NCBI GenBank assembly: GCA_024405635.1
Contig: JAKSOL010000002.1
Location: 1-64,000, forward strand
DNA length: 64,000 nt
Direction: 5' to 3'
Origin: Salinivirgaceae bacterium
Lineage (GTDB): Bacteria; Bacteroidota; Bacteroidia; Bacteroidales; SZUA-534
Positions 6,510 through 16,222 of this stretch are shown here, piece by piece. Each line of letters starts with the position of its first letter. Position 1 is the stretch's first letter. Under the pieces are notes generated by a model. It was not told where the DNA came from, ran no database searches, and was given only the letters and a program-made list of their open reading frames with translations. The position numbers were made by a program, and so were the translations under genes.

Positions 6510-9029
6510 ATGAAAAAATACTTGGTTTTGTTGCTTGTTATGCTTTTGAGCAATGTGAATCTTTTGGCACAAAAGATAGATTACTCACGTCCGAAAAAAT
6601 ATGAAATAGCGGCAATAACAACAACTGGAGTAAAGTATCTAAATCCTACTGTGTTGGTTAATCTTTCGGGATTGAAAGTGGGACAAACTATTGAAGTTCC
6701 TGGAAATGATATTAGTAAAGCCATTAATAAGTTGTGGAAACATGGTTTGTTTGGTGATGTGAATATTACAGCGACAAAAATTGAAGGCGATAAAATTTAC
6801 TTGAATATATATATGCGAGAACGACCTCGATTGTCGCGTTGCCAGTTTGTGGGAATATCAAAAGGACAAGGCGAGGATTTGTTGTCGGAAATGAAAATGA
6901 CAAAAGGTTCACAAGTTACAGACGAACTGATAAATCGATCAAAAAAGACAATTGAGCAATACTACATAAAAAAAGGTTTTCACGATGTAAAGGTTACCGT
7001 TAGGCAAGTTGATGATACTGTGGTGGCCAATACCATTGTTTTGGTTTACAACATCGAAAAAAACGAACGTGTTAAGATTGCAGAGATTGAATTTGAGGGA
7101 AACGATGAGATGTCAGATCGTAAGCTTCGCCGAACAATGAAGGGTACAAAGCGCAAATGCTGGTACAATATTTTCCGCTCGTCAAAATTTATCGAATCAA
7201 AGTATAAAGAAGACAAACAAAGCATTGTTGCTAAATATAACGAACGAGGATATCGCGATGCTGAAGTAACCTTTGATACTGTTTACCGAAACGAGGATAA
7301 CGAGTTTGCAATAAAGGTGAAAGTGAACGAAGGAAAAAAATATTATTTCCGAAACATTGAGTGGATTGGAAATACTAAGTACCCATCGGACTATCTTTCG
7401 GCAGTGCTTGAAATTAAAAAGGGCGATGTATTTGACCAAACACGATTAGACAAACGTTTGTCAGGTGCTGAGGACGCAGTTTCGGCTCTTTATCTTGATA
7501 AGGGATATTTGTTCTATCAGTCGATACCTGTTGAAGTTGCAGTAGAAAATGACTCTATCGACTTGCAAATTAGAATTTACGAAGGAAAGCAAGCTCGAGT
7601 TAACAATGTTGTGATTTACGGCAACGATAAGACAAATGAGCATGTTATTCGTCGTGAAATTTGGACTAAGCCAGGCGATTTGTTTAGTAGGTCAGATATT
7701 ATACGAACAAATAGAGAGTTGGCAAATCTTGGTTATTTCGATCCAGAAAAACTTGATGTTAAGCCTATTCCTAATCAAGCAGATGGAACAGTTGATATTG
7801 AGTACACCGTTGTTGAACGTTCGTCAGATCAGATTGAGTTGAGCGGCGGTTGGGGCGGCGGTGTCGTTATAGGTACATTAGGCTTGTCGTTTACCAACTT
7901 CTCGTTGCGTAATATTGGAAATCTTGAATCGTATAGCCCACTGCCTACAGGCGATGGACAACGTTTGTCTATTCGTGCGCAAACTACTGGAAAACATTAT
8001 CGTTCGTTTAGTTTCTCGTTTACCGAACCTTGGCTAGGAGGCCGTAAACCAAACTCTCTTACATTGTCGGCATACCATACAGTTCGATCAAGTTCAAACG
8101 TTTATCAATCCAACATATCTCAATATATGAAGATATCGGGTTGCGCGGTAGGCTTAGGTCGTCGTTTGGAATGGCCCGACAACTATTTTACATTGTATAA
8201 CGAGTTGAGTTTCCAGCGCTATAATATCAAGAATTACGCAGTGTTGAAGGAGTTTACAACTGGTATATCAAACAACTTGAGTTTAACTACAGTATTGTCG
8301 CGTAACTCAATCGACCAACCATTGTATCCACGACGAGGAGCTAGCATGTCGTTAACATTGCAGTTAACTCCGCCTTACTCATTGATGCGTCGCCGTGGTT
8401 TCTGGGAACTTGGACCAGAGCAGAAAAAGGCTTTGGGTAACGACGAAAGTGCTATTAAGCAAGCCGAAATGTCGCGCAAATACAAGATGATTGAGTATCA
8501 TAAATGGAAATTTAAGGCCGATTGGTATAATACCATAGTAAGCAATTTGGTATTGCGCACTAACTTTGAATTTGGCTACTTGGGCTATTATAATAGCCGT
8601 TGGGGATACTCTCCATTTGAGTCGTTCCAACTTGGAGGCGATGGTATGCAAGGCGGTAACTATTATTATGGCTACGATGTAATTCCAATGCGAGGTTACG
8701 ATAATGGTATGAATGGAAATGGTTCGTTAACCGATTATCCACAGGCTGATATATACCAAAAGCTATCAGTTGAATTACGTTATCCTATAACAATGAGCCA
8801 GTCGGCAACAATATATGGTTTGGCATTTTTTGATGCAGGAAACTCTTGGTATGAAATAAAGAATTACAACCCATATAGCGTGTATCGTTCGGCGGGAGTT
8901 GGCGTTCGCTTTTGGTTGCCTATGCTTGGTTGGTTAGGCCTTGATTGGGGTTACGGTTTCGATCCAAATCCACGTAATCCTGGCTCAAATGGAAGCCAGT
9001 TTGCGTTTACCATCGGACAACAGATGTAG
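6510..9029 (+). CDS. bamA: Outer membrane protein assembly factor BamA
   Basis: A 839-residue Omp85-family protein that folds and inserts outer-membrane beta-barrel proteins. A signal peptide (ending NVNLLAQ) leads into about five POTRA repeats spanning roughly residues 30-440. Examples are KLWKHGLFGDVNI and the motif NERGYRDAEV. The C-terminal half is a 16-strand-type barrel with PMRGYDNG, corresponding to the conserved (V/I)RGY/F motif of the lid loop. The start is placed at the ATG at 6510 rather than the in-frame GTG at 6501. The gene starts 12 bases after uppS and is followed by two Skp-like chaperones, its usual partners. Confidence 0.96.
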   Translation: MKKYLVLLLVMLLSNVNLLAQKIDYSRPKKYEIAAITTTGVKYLNPTVLVNLSGLKVGQTIEVPGNDISKAINKLWKHGLFGDVNITATKIEGDKIYLNIYMRERPRLSRCQFVGISKGQGEDLLSEMKMTKGSQVTDELINRSKKTIEQYYIKKGFHDVKVTVRQVDDTVVANTIVLVYNIEKNERVKIAEIEFEGNDEMSDRKLRRTMKGTKRKCWYNIFRSSKFIESKYKEDKQSIVAKYNERGYRDAEVTFDTVYRNEDNEFAIKVKVNEGKKYYFRNIEWIGNTKYPSDYLSAVLEIKKGDVFDQTRLDKRLSGAEDAVSALYLDKGYLFYQSIPVEVAVENDSIDLQIRIYEGKQARVNNVVIYGNDKTNEHVIRREIWTKPGDLFSRSDIIRTNRELANLGYFDPEKLDVKPIPNQADGTVDIEYTVVERSSDQIELSGGWGGGVVIGTLGLSFTNFSLRNIGNLESYSPLPTGDGQRLSIRAQTTGKHYRSFSFSFTEPWLGGRKPNSLTLSAYHTVRSSSNVYQSNISQYMKISGCAVGLGRRLEWPDNYFTLYNELSFQRYNIKNYAVLKEFTTGISNNLSLTTVLSRNSIDQPLYPRRGASMSLTLQLTPPYSLMRRRGFWELGPEQKKALGNDESAIKQAEMSRKYKMIEYHKWKFKADWYNTIVSNLVLRTNFEFGYLGYYNSRWGYSPFESFQLGGDGMQGGNYYYGYDVIPMRGYDNGMNGNGSLTDYPQADIYQKLSVELRYPITMSQSATIYGLAFFDAGNSWYEIKNYNPYSVYRSAGVGVRFWLPMLGWLGLDWGYGFDPNPRNPGSNGSQFAFTIGQQM

Positions 9030-9173
9030 CTTAAATAGTGTAACATTTTTTTTAATCGGCATTAGTGTCGTTTTATAATCTATAATGCCAAATATCAATC
9101 TATAATAGATGACAAAGGCAATAGAATGAAATAAAAACCGTTTTGAAAAACAGAAACTATAAAATTAGTAACT

Positions 9174-9722
9174 ATGAAAAAATCGATTGTTTACACAGCA
9201 GTTTTAGGTATAGCGCTCAAAGCAATGATATTGTTTTTCGTACTTAGTCCTTCGCTGGCAAATGCTCAAAAATTTGCCTATGTTGATACCGATTACATAT
9301 TGAAAAACATACCAGCATACGAAAGTGCGCAAGAGCAACTTGAAATAATGTCGAAAGATTGGCAAAGCGAAATAGAGTCGCAATATGCCGATGTTGAGAA
9401 AATGTATAAAGAATATCAAGCAGAGAAAGTTCTACTTACTGAAGAAATGAAACAAAAACGTGAAGAAGAAATAGTGCAGAAAGAAAAACAAGTAAAGGAA
9501 CTACAGAAGAAATATTTTGGAGCAGAGGGCGATTTGTACAAAAAACGTCAAGAATTGATAAAACCAATTCAAGACGATGTTTTTAACGCAATAAAAGAGT
9601 TGGCTTCATCGGGAAGTTATGCAGTGATATTTGATGCCGCAGGAGGCGCATCAATGCTATATTCTGATCCAAAATATGACAAGAGCGACGATGTGTTGCA
9701 AAAGTTGGGTTATAAGAATTAA
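9174..9722 (+). CDS. Skp/OmpH-family periplasmic chaperone, copy 1
   Basis: A 182-residue exported protein. After a long signal peptide (cleavage near ANAQ), KFAYVDTDYILKNIPAYESAQEQL is the typical start of the OmpH fold. A charged helical coiled-coil region of roughly 60 residues follows, corresponding to the tentacle helices, and then a C-terminal strand (SYAVIFDAAGG). Skp proteins are trimeric holdases that deliver unfolded outer-membrane proteins to BamA. The gap of 144 bases after bamA holds no clear terminator or exact promoter box, so read-through from bamA is possible. Confidence 0.9.
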   Translation: MKKSIVYTAVLGIALKAMILFFVLSPSLANAQKFAYVDTDYILKNIPAYESAQEQLEIMSKDWQSEIESQYADVEKMYKEYQAEKVLLTEEMKQKREEEIVQKEKQVKELQKKYFGAEGDLYKKRQELIKPIQDDVFNAIKELASSGSYAVIFDAAGGASMLYSDPKYDKSDDVLQKLGYKN

Positions 9723-9776
9723 AATGATAACTTTGGCATCGCTTAACAAATTGTATAATCATTTAAATCGCAGATA

Positions 9777-10292
9777 ATGAAAAAGTTATTCTTTATGGCC
9801 GTTGCCGCTTTTATGGTTTCGGCTGGTGCAACAAATGCACAATCATTGAAATTTGGACATATTGACACTGGTAAACTATTGCAAGCAATGCCAGACCGTC
9901 TTGACGCTCAAACACAACTAGAAAAACATGCAAAAATGTATGAAGATCAAATGCTTGCAATGCAAAACGAGTTTGAGAAGAAATATCAAGAGTATCAAGA
10001 ACAAGCTGAAACCTTGACCCCAGTTATTCGTGAATCAAAAGAGCGAGAGTTGGCTGAAATTCAACAACGTTTCCAAACTTTTCGCCAAACAGCGCAACAA
10101 GACATTAGTAACAAAGAGGGCGAGTTGATGCAACCAATTATTGATAAAGCTAAAAAAGCAATTGACGATGTGTCGGTTGAAAATGGGTTTACCTATGTTT
10201 TTGATATAAGCACTGGTAGCCTTGTTTACTACAACGAGTCACAAAGTGTTGATATTCTTCCATTGGTGTTTGCAAAACTTGGCATTAAATAG
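9777..10292 (+). CDS. Skp/OmpH-family periplasmic chaperone, copy 2
   Basis: A 171-residue paralogue of the preceding gene. The signal peptide ends near GATNAQ, then SLKFGHIDTGKLLQAMPDRLDAQTQL, a glutamine- and glutamate-rich coiled coil (about residues 50-115), and a C-terminal strand FTYVFDISTGSLVYY. Tandem ompH genes after bamA are usual in Bacteroidota and may form separate or mixed trimers. A strong terminator follows directly, so the envelope operon appears to end here. Confidence 0.9.
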   Translation: MKKLFFMAVAAFMVSAGATNAQSLKFGHIDTGKLLQAMPDRLDAQTQLEKHAKMYEDQMLAMQNEFEKKYQEYQEQAETLTPVIRESKERELAEIQQRFQTFRQTAQQDISNKEGELMQPIIDKAKKAIDDVSVENGFTYVFDISTGSLVYYNESQSVDILPLVFAKLGIK

Positions 10293-10314
10293 TTAAACGT
10301 AAGTTGAAATTATC

Positions 10315-10352
10315 AAGAGCGATATCTGAAATTCAGGTATCGCTCTTTTTTA
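10315..10352 (+). terminator. Intrinsic terminator after the second Skp gene
   Basis: A 14-bp stem, agagcgatatctga (10316-10329) with tcaggtatcgctct (10333-10346), has one G:U pair, a three-base loop and a T-run. It closes the bamA-skp unit. murI begins about 30 bases later and needs its own promoter, which I could not identify. Confidence 0.93.
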
Positions 10353-10383
10353 AGGGAGCCTTTAAAACTTTTTTAAAGTTGAA

Positions 10384-11184
10384 ATGAATAGCGCACCAAT
10401 AGGCATATTTGATTCGGGAGTTGGAGGTTTGTCGGTATGGAAAGAAGTAAGGGCAATGTTTCCGCACGAAAACATAGTGTACTTTGCCGATAGCGCACGA
10501 TGCCCGTATGGTCCAAAGCCTGCCGAGCAAATTACCCAATATGCTAAGCAGATTACAAATTTTCTGCTGCAACAGGGCTGCAAACTTATTATAGTGGCAT
10601 GTAATACAGCAACGGCGGCAGCAATTGATACATTGCGAGCTGGTTACAATATTCCGTTTGTAGGAATGGAGCCTGCGGTAAAACAGGCTGCGCTTAATAC
10701 CAAAACAAGGAAAATAGGTATTTTGGCCACTAAAGGCACTTTTGGGGGTAGATTGTTTAAGGCCACAAGTCAAAAATACGCGCAAGGAATAGAAAGTATA
10801 GAACAAGTTGGCGAAGGTTTGGTTGAACTTGCCGAAAAAGGATTGTATGCTAGTGATGAGGCTCGCCAGTTGCTTCATAAATACATTGATCCGATGATGG
10901 CAGCCGATGTTGACCAAATAGTTTTAGGTTGCACACATTATCCCTTTTTTAAACCGCTAATTGAAGAAATAGTTGGAGCAAATGTTTCAGTTATTGATCC
11001 TGCTCCAGCAGTTGCGCATAGAGTACTCGATATTCTTTCTCAAAATCAGCAACTTGAGAGCCAGACAAAATTGGGCGATGATATATTTTATACATCAGGA
11101 GAGTCGGTAGTGTTGCAATCGTTTTTGCAAAGCATAACTGGAAACAATAATTGTGATTGCCGTGTAGCAGTATTGGAAAAATAG
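10384..11184 (+). CDS. murI: Glutamate racemase
   Basis: A 266-residue cytoplasmic cofactor-independent racemase making D-glutamate for peptidoglycan. The N-terminal IGIFDSGVGGLSVWKE holds the catalytic-site aspartate and serine. Both catalytic cysteines are present: Cys73 in VACNTATAAA and Cys183 in LGCTHYPF. YFADSARCPYG is a further family motif. The length is standard. It lies just beyond the bamA-skp terminator; murI next to skp genes is common in this phylum. Confidence 0.96.
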   Translation: MNSAPIGIFDSGVGGLSVWKEVRAMFPHENIVYFADSARCPYGPKPAEQITQYAKQITNFLLQQGCKLIIVACNTATAAAIDTLRAGYNIPFVGMEPAVKQAALNTKTRKIGILATKGTFGGRLFKATSQKYAQGIESIEQVGEGLVELAEKGLYASDEARQLLHKYIDPMMAADVDQIVLGCTHYPFFKPLIEEIVGANVSVIDPAPAVAHRVLDILSQNQQLESQTKLGDDIFYTSGESVVLQSFLQSITGNNNCDCRVAVLEK

Positions 11185-11306
11185 TTTGCCCTGCTAATAT
11201 TTTTCTACACAAAAAAGCAATGAATTTTCCCTTTATTAAACTGTGCAAACAGCATTAATACAAAGCGATAAATACGTACAGAAAACTAAACTATCTTAGT
11301 GCCGAT

Positions 11307-12155
11307 ATGAACAAACTAGGAATTGATACAAGTAACGTGGCCCTTGTGCTTGAGGGCGGCGGAATGCGTGGTGTTTTTACAGGAGGAGTTATTGATTTTT
11401 TTCTCGATAATAACATTGATTTCCCTTATGTAGTAGGTGTAAGTGCAGGAGCGGGGAATAGTTGCAATTACTTATCGCGCCAACGCGGTCGTACACGAAC
11501 ACTCGACATCGATTATCTTGAGAAATATAACTACATAGGTATACATAAGCTGATTACAAAAGGCATGATAATAGATAACGACTTGCTTTTTGGACAATTT
11601 CCAACCGTTGACTATCCGTTTGATTTTGCAACATACTCTACCAATCCAATGCAACACGAAATGGTTGCATGCAACTGTCTTACAGGCGAGGCCGTTTATC
11701 TTGATGACCGTACCGATACCGTGCGCATGACCGCCATTTGCAGAGCCTCGTGCAGCTTGCCTTTTGTGTCGCCTATGGTAACAATTGATGGAGTGCCAAT
11801 GCTTGATGGTGGCATAAGCGATGCTATTCCTGTGCGTCGCGCATTTGAAAAAGGCTATAAAAAATTGGTATTGGTGTTAACTAGGCCTTATGGTTATCGC
11901 AAGAGCCCAAAAGAAATAAAGTTTCCTAAGTTTATTTACCGTAAGTACCCTAATCTTCAATCCAAACTGCGTAATAAAAACTTTGAGTATAATGCTGTAA
12001 TGGATTTTGTTGAATCTGAAGAACGAAAAGGAAACATTCTTGTTATAAGACCCCAAAATTTAATGGGAGTAGAGCGGCTTGAGAAACGAAGAGAAAAACT
12101 TACGGCATTATACAATCACGGATACGAATGCGCCCAAGCAATTGCTAATATCTAA
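11307..12155 (+). CDS. Patatin-like phospholipase
   Basis: A 282-residue patatin-fold acyl hydrolase with a Ser-Asp dyad. The oxyanion-hole motif EGGGMRGVFTGG lies near residues 16-27. The nucleophile Ser46 sits in GVSAG, and the catalytic aspartate in MLDGGISDAIP. There is no signal peptide, so it should act in the cytoplasm, probably releasing fatty acids from membrane phospholipids. It resembles the RssA/YjjU group. The next gene encodes acyl activation and lysophospholipid acylation, so the pair may form a lipid turnover cycle. Substrate is not determined by sequence. Confidence 0.88.
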   Translation: MNKLGIDTSNVALVLEGGGMRGVFTGGVIDFFLDNNIDFPYVVGVSAGAGNSCNYLSRQRGRTRTLDIDYLEKYNYIGIHKLITKGMIIDNDLLFGQFPTVDYPFDFATYSTNPMQHEMVACNCLTGEAVYLDDRTDTVRMTAICRASCSLPFVSPMVTIDGVPMLDGGISDAIPVRRAFEKGYKKLVLVLTRPYGYRKSPKEIKFPKFIYRKYPNLQSKLRNKNFEYNAVMDFVESEERKGNILVIRPQNLMGVERLEKRREKLTALYNHGYECAQAIANI

Positions 12156-12284
12156 CAGAAACTATTGTTATTGTTCAAACCGTATTTGGCTTACTTTTTG
12201 CATAAAGGCAAAACAAATCAAAACAAAGCGACTTGTGATTAGCGCGCAAAAAAAAAGTTACAAGTTGCTATAAATAAAACATAT

Positions 12285-14795
12285 ATGTTCGTACAAAGCA
12301 GACCAGCAAAAGCCGTTGTTTTTCAAGATCGCGAATACACATACGACCAATTGCTGCAATATTCAAGACGATACTCAAAATTTTTCTCTCAATCGTCGCC
12401 AGAAAAAGTTATGATTTTTGCCGAAAATAGCCCAGAGTGGATATTTTCTTTCTTTGGCATTGTTCGTAGCGGTGCAATTTCGGTTCCAGTTGATGTTCAA
12501 TCAACAGTTAAAGACGTGGCATACATTTTGGCCGATTGCAAGCCAGAGATAATTTTTACAACCGAGGCTCATCTTGATTTGGTTAACGAAGCTTGTGCTC
12601 AGTCGCAACACCAATGTAAAATAGTTACAGCAGCTGACGTTGACGTTTCAGGTATTGAAAACGAAATGGTGACCGATATTGCTATTGCAGACAAAAATCG
12701 AGTTGCAGTTATTGTTTATACATCGGGTACCACAGGTTCGCCTAAAGGTGTTATGCTGTCGTATAAGAACCTTCTGTTTAACGTTGATGCAGTAAGCAAA
12801 GGAGTGCCATACTTTGTAAAAGACCAACATGTGCTCATTCTTTTGCCACTTCATCATGTGCTTCCTCTTGTTGGAACGCTAATAGCGCCATTGTATGTAG
12901 GAGGTTGCGTTTACATAGCAGAAGGTATGAATGCCGAAAGCATCATAAAAACCTTAAACCAAGGTCAAATAAATATGTTTGTTGGTGTGCCTCGACTTTA
13001 TGAGTTGTTGGTAAATGGCATAATGAGTAAAGTAAACTCATCGGCCATTGCTCGTGGCATGTTTAAAACTGCTAAAGCAATACATTCAAGACGATTGTCA
13101 AAAGTGCTTTTTCGTTCGGTTCAAAAGAAATTTGGTGGACACATTGACTATCTTATTTCGGGAGGAGCAGCTTTGCCAGTGCATGTGAGCGAAACTTTGC
13201 AAACGCTTGGTTTTACAGTTTGTGAAGGCTACGGAATGAGCGAGTGTGCGCCTATGATAACTTTCCCTCGTCCATGGAACCTAAATACAGGTTATGCAGG
13301 TGAACCACTTGTAGACGAGGAGGTTATGATTGATGAAAATGGTGAGGTTTGCGTAAAAGGCGACAACGTGATGATTGGTTACTATAATCGTCCTGAGGAA
13401 ACAGCAGCCATTATTCGCGATGGTTGGTTGCACACTGGTGATACTGGAATTTTGAACGAAAAGGGGTTGAAACTAACAGGTCGTATCAAAGAAATTATTG
13501 TAACTCCTAACGGTAAAAATATTAATCCAGAAGAGGTTGAAACTGAGTTGGTTAAAACACATGGCCAGTATATTAAGGAAGTTGGTGTGTTTATGAAAGA
13601 CGACATTTTGCAATGCATCATAGTTCCAAACCTTACTAATCTGCGCGAAAAATCGATAGAAAACCTTGAAGATGTTTTGAAGGAAGAGATTGGCCAGTTT
13701 AACCAAACAATGGAGCAATACAAACGCATCAAAAAAATACACATAACTAGTGAGGAGTTGCCCAAAACTCGAATGATGAAACTGCAACGATTCAAACTTG
13801 CCGACCTTATTCAAGAAAAGAAACGCGAAGAAGTTGCTGATACTAAAGAGCGCAGCAAAATATACCTAATGTTGCAGCAATTTATTGAAACAGAAACCAA
13901 GCATCAAGCAGGCGAAAACGATCACTTTGAAATTGACCTTGCAATGGATTCACTTTGCAAAGTTACTTTGTTGAGTTTTATTGAGGAGCACTTTGGTATA
14001 TCTATGGACGAGTCGCAAATTGATAAAATGGACACTCTTGCGCTACTTTCGGCCTATGTTGAGGAAAATTCAAAATTCTGTAAAGAAAAAGGCAATAGTT
14101 TCTCGTGGAAAGAAGTGCTGGCTCATGGAAAATCAAAGTTGAAAATTCGTCGCAGTTTTCTAATTCAACCAATAGTGAGCCACACAGTTAAAGTGTTGAT
14201 GCACATTGCATATCGTTACCGCAAAGACCATAAAGAAGAATTGCCGCAAGGGCCTTGCATCATTGTAGCAAACCACCGCAGCGCACTCGATGGCTTTTTT
14301 ATTACATCAAAAATGCGTTGGCGTGCTGTTCGCGACACCTTCTTCTTTGCTAAAGAAAAGCACTTGCACTCGCGTTTTGCACACTTTATGGCTCGCAAAA
14401 ACAATGTTATTCTAATGGACATTAACAAAAACGTACGCGAGTCGATTCTTCAACTGTCTGAAGTCCTAAAAAGCGGAAAGAATGTGATTATTTTTCCTGA
14501 AGGAACACGCTCAAAGGACAATAAACTCAATACGTTTAAAGATATGTTTGCCATTTTGAGTAAAGAGTTAAATGTTCCAGTTATTCCTATTGCTATCTCT
14601 GGCTCGGAGCGTGCCGTGTATAATCATATTTATTTGCCTCGACCATTTGCTAAGGTGACAGTTAGTTTTCTTGATACCATTTACCCACAAAACATAAGTG
14701 CCGACGATATTCGCAAATGTGTTGTTGAGCAAATCAGTCAGTGTCTTGAAAAGTGTGAAAACGGTGTTCGGAACATTCGAGGTAAATCAAAATAA
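12285..14795 (+). CDS. Acyl-AMP ligase / acyl carrier / lysophospholipid acyltransferase fusion
   Basis: An 836-residue three-part protein. Residues 1 to about 500 are an AMP-binding acyl-CoA/acyl-ACP synthetase: P-loop YTSGTTGSPKGVML near 144-157, EGYGMSE, and the hinge LHTGDTG...GRIKEII. Residues about 515-600 resemble an acyl carrier domain, with the phosphopantetheine serine likely Ser556 in AMDSLCKV. Residues about 640-836 are a PlsC-type acyltransferase with the H(X4)D motif in NHRSALD (His664, Asp669) and FPEGTRSK at 737-744. The chemistry resembles E. coli Aas, but the order is reversed and a carrier domain lies between. No signal peptide; probably acts at the inner membrane. A near-match promoter (TACTTTTT at 12192) lies upstream, but I am not confident in it. 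Confidence 0.88.
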   Translation: MFVQSRPAKAVVFQDREYTYDQLLQYSRRYSKFFSQSSPEKVMIFAENSPEWIFSFFGIVRSGAISVPVDVQSTVKDVAYILADCKPEIIFTTEAHLDLVNEACAQSQHQCKIVTAADVDVSGIENEMVTDIAIADKNRVAVIVYTSGTTGSPKGVMLSYKNLLFNVDAVSKGVPYFVKDQHVLILLPLHHVLPLVGTLIAPLYVGGCVYIAEGMNAESIIKTLNQGQINMFVGVPRLYELLVNGIMSKVNSSAIARGMFKTAKAIHSRRLSKVLFRSVQKKFGGHIDYLISGGAALPVHVSETLQTLGFTVCEGYGMSECAPMITFPRPWNLNTGYAGEPLVDEEVMIDENGEVCVKGDNVMIGYYNRPEETAAIIRDGWLHTGDTGILNEKGLKLTGRIKEIIVTPNGKNINPEEVETELVKTHGQYIKEVGVFMKDDILQCIIVPNLTNLREKSIENLEDVLKEEIGQFNQTMEQYKRIKKIHITSEELPKTRMMKLQRFKLADLIQEKKREEVADTKERSKIYLMLQQFIETETKHQAGENDHFEIDLAMDSLCKVTLLSFIEEHFGISMDESQIDKMDTLALLSAYVEENSKFCKEKGNSFSWKEVLAHGKSKLKIRRSFLIQPIVSHTVKVLMHIAYRYRKDHKEELPQGPCIIVANHRSALDGFFITSKMRWRAVRDTFFFAKEKHLHSRFAHFMARKNNVILMDINKNVRESILQLSEVLKSGKNVIIFPEGTRSKDNKLNTFKDMFAILSKELNVPVIPIAISGSERAVYNHIYLPRPFAKVTVSFLDTIYPQNISADDIRKCVVEQISQCLEKCENGVRNIRGKSK

Positions 14796-14810
14796 AACAA
14801 CTATAGTTTA

Positions 14811-14849
14811 GCAAATAGGCGAACCTTTTGGTTCGCTTATTTGTTTTTA
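14811..14849 (+). terminator. Intrinsic terminator after the acyl ligase gene
   Basis: A 14-bp stem (14812-14825 with 14830-14843, one G:U pair) has a tttt loop and a five-base T-run. Confidence 0.92.
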
Positions 14850-14868
14850 CCAATTCGTTGTAAAGTTC

Positions 14869-14876
14869 TACATTTG
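14869..14876 (+). promoter_or_regulatory. -7 promoter box of the family 4 glycosyltransferase gene
   Basis: TACATTTG matches TAnnTTTG. It lies just past the upstream terminator, and the predicted transcript start near 14882 is about 16 bases before the ATG at 14898. This rules out the in-frame start at 14841, which lies inside the terminator. Confidence 0.65.
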
Positions 14877-14897
14877 GCTATCGTATATGCGCAAACA

Positions 14898-16022
14898 ATG
14901 CTTATAGCTGTAAATACACAATCGCTCATAAAAGGCCGACTCGAAGGACTTGGTTGGTTTACTCACGAGGTGCTATGCCGAATGGTGAACAATCATCCCG
15001 AGCATAGGTTCCTTTTTATCTTTGATCGTCAGTGGGACAACAGTTTTGTGTTTGCGCCAAACGTAACTCCCATTCGAACATTTATTCCGTCAAGGCATCC
15101 AGTTTTGTGGCTAATAAGGTTCAATTATATTATTCCGCATTTGCTGAAAAAATATGGTGCTGATATGTTTTTGTCAACCGACGGCTATATTTCTTTGCAA
15201 CCACAAATACCAACCTACAACATTATTCACGACATTGGTTTTGTGCATTATCCAAACATTCAGCCTCCGTTGATAAACCGATACTACAACCACTTTTTTC
15301 CAAAATTTGCACGTTCAGCACACCGTTTAGGTACGGTTTCGGAGTATTCAAAAAACGATATTTCAAAAACGTGGAACATTAGTCCCGAAAAAATTGATGT
15401 AATATACAACGGTTGCAAATCAATGTTTAGGCCCATGTCGCAGGTCGAACAAGAAAAAGTGCGTAGCAAGATAACCAATGGAGCTCCTTATTTTGTTTAT
15501 GTAGGTTCAATAAACCCTCGCAAAAACATTGAAGGAATGCTTCGGGCGTTCGATAGTTTTAAATCAACCACAAACTTGCCTCATAAATTAGTTATTGTGG
15601 GCGAGCGTATGTTTAGTGGCGACAGTAGCGTTGCTCAAACGCTAAACCAAATGCAATATAAAAGTGATGTGATTCTTTTGGGTCGAATGGAAGCGAATGA
15701 ACTTCAGCAAGTTACAGCATCGGCCAGAGGCTTGGTTCTTGTGTCGTTTCTTGAAGGATTTGGAGTTCCTTTGCTTGAGGCAATGAACTGCAACGTTCCT
15801 GTAATTTGCTCAAATGTAACATCGTTGCCCGAGGTGGTGGGCGATGCAGGTTTGTTAGTGTCACCTCATTCAACCGACGAAATAGCTGAAGCTTTTAAGC
15901 AACTTGCAACCGATAATAACTTGCACCAATCGCTTGTGGATGCAGCACAATTACAACGACAAAAATTTAGTTGGGAACAATCGGCCACCGATCTTTGGAA
16001 CGGAATGATGAAGATTGTGTAA
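14898..16022 (+). CDS. Glycosyltransferase family 4 protein
   Basis: A 374-residue GT-B fold glycosyltransferase. The N-terminal domain begins [19 protein letters not shown]. The C-terminal donor-binding domain has [14 protein letters not shown] near residues 200-213 and the E(X7)E-type motif in [15 protein letters not shown], typical of GT4 enzymes using nucleotide sugars. Acceptor and sugar cannot be told from sequence; surface polysaccharide, glycolipid or protein glycosylation are all possible. It is a single gene with its own promoter, followed by a 200-base gap that contains only weak hairpins. Confidence 0.9.
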   Translation: MLIAVNTQSLIKGRLEGLGWFTHEVLCRMVNNHPEHRFLFIFDRQWDNSFVFAPNVTPIRTFIPSRHPVLWLIRFNYIIPHLLKKYGADMFLSTDGYISLQPQIPTYNIIHDIGFVHYPNIQPPLINRYYNHFFPKFARSAHRLGTVSEYSKNDISKTWNISPEKIDVIYNGCKSMFRPMSQVEQEKVRSKITNGAPYFVYVGSINPRKNIEGMLRAFDSFKSTTNLPHKLVIVGERMFSGDSSVAQTLNQMQYKSDVILLGRMEANELQQVTASARGLVLVSFLEGFGVPLLEAMNCNVPVICSNVTSLPEVVGDAGLLVSPHSTDEIAEAFKQLATDNNLHQSLVDAAQLQRQKFSWEQSATDLWNGMMKIV

Positions 16023-16222
16023 CCTATCAGTAGGTTATTTAAGTTTTGTAGGTTAAGAGCCTAAGTGAACAATCAGATGTTTGTGCTAATCAGCACTTAA
16101 ATTTTAGTCCAAAAAAATAATACGTTCGTCACAATGCAATGTACAACTTGTAACTAGAAGATATTTATATGCGTTAAAATGGACGAAGAAAAAGAAGTTT
16201 AATTAAAAGAGAAACCCTAAAG

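Noticed and set aside
11292..11299. TATCTTAG as a promoter for the patatin-like gene
   Set aside because: It mismatches the consensus and would start transcription almost on the ATG; leaderless expression is unlikely here.
16021..16036. Small hairpin aaccta-tcag-taggtt after the family 4 glycosyltransferase gene
   Set aside because: The 6-bp stem is weak and no T-run follows closely, so I do not call a terminator.
16179..16202. Seven-codon frame (MDEEKEV) in the yfiR leader
   Set aside because: Too short to support without comparison; no sign of attenuation structure around it.
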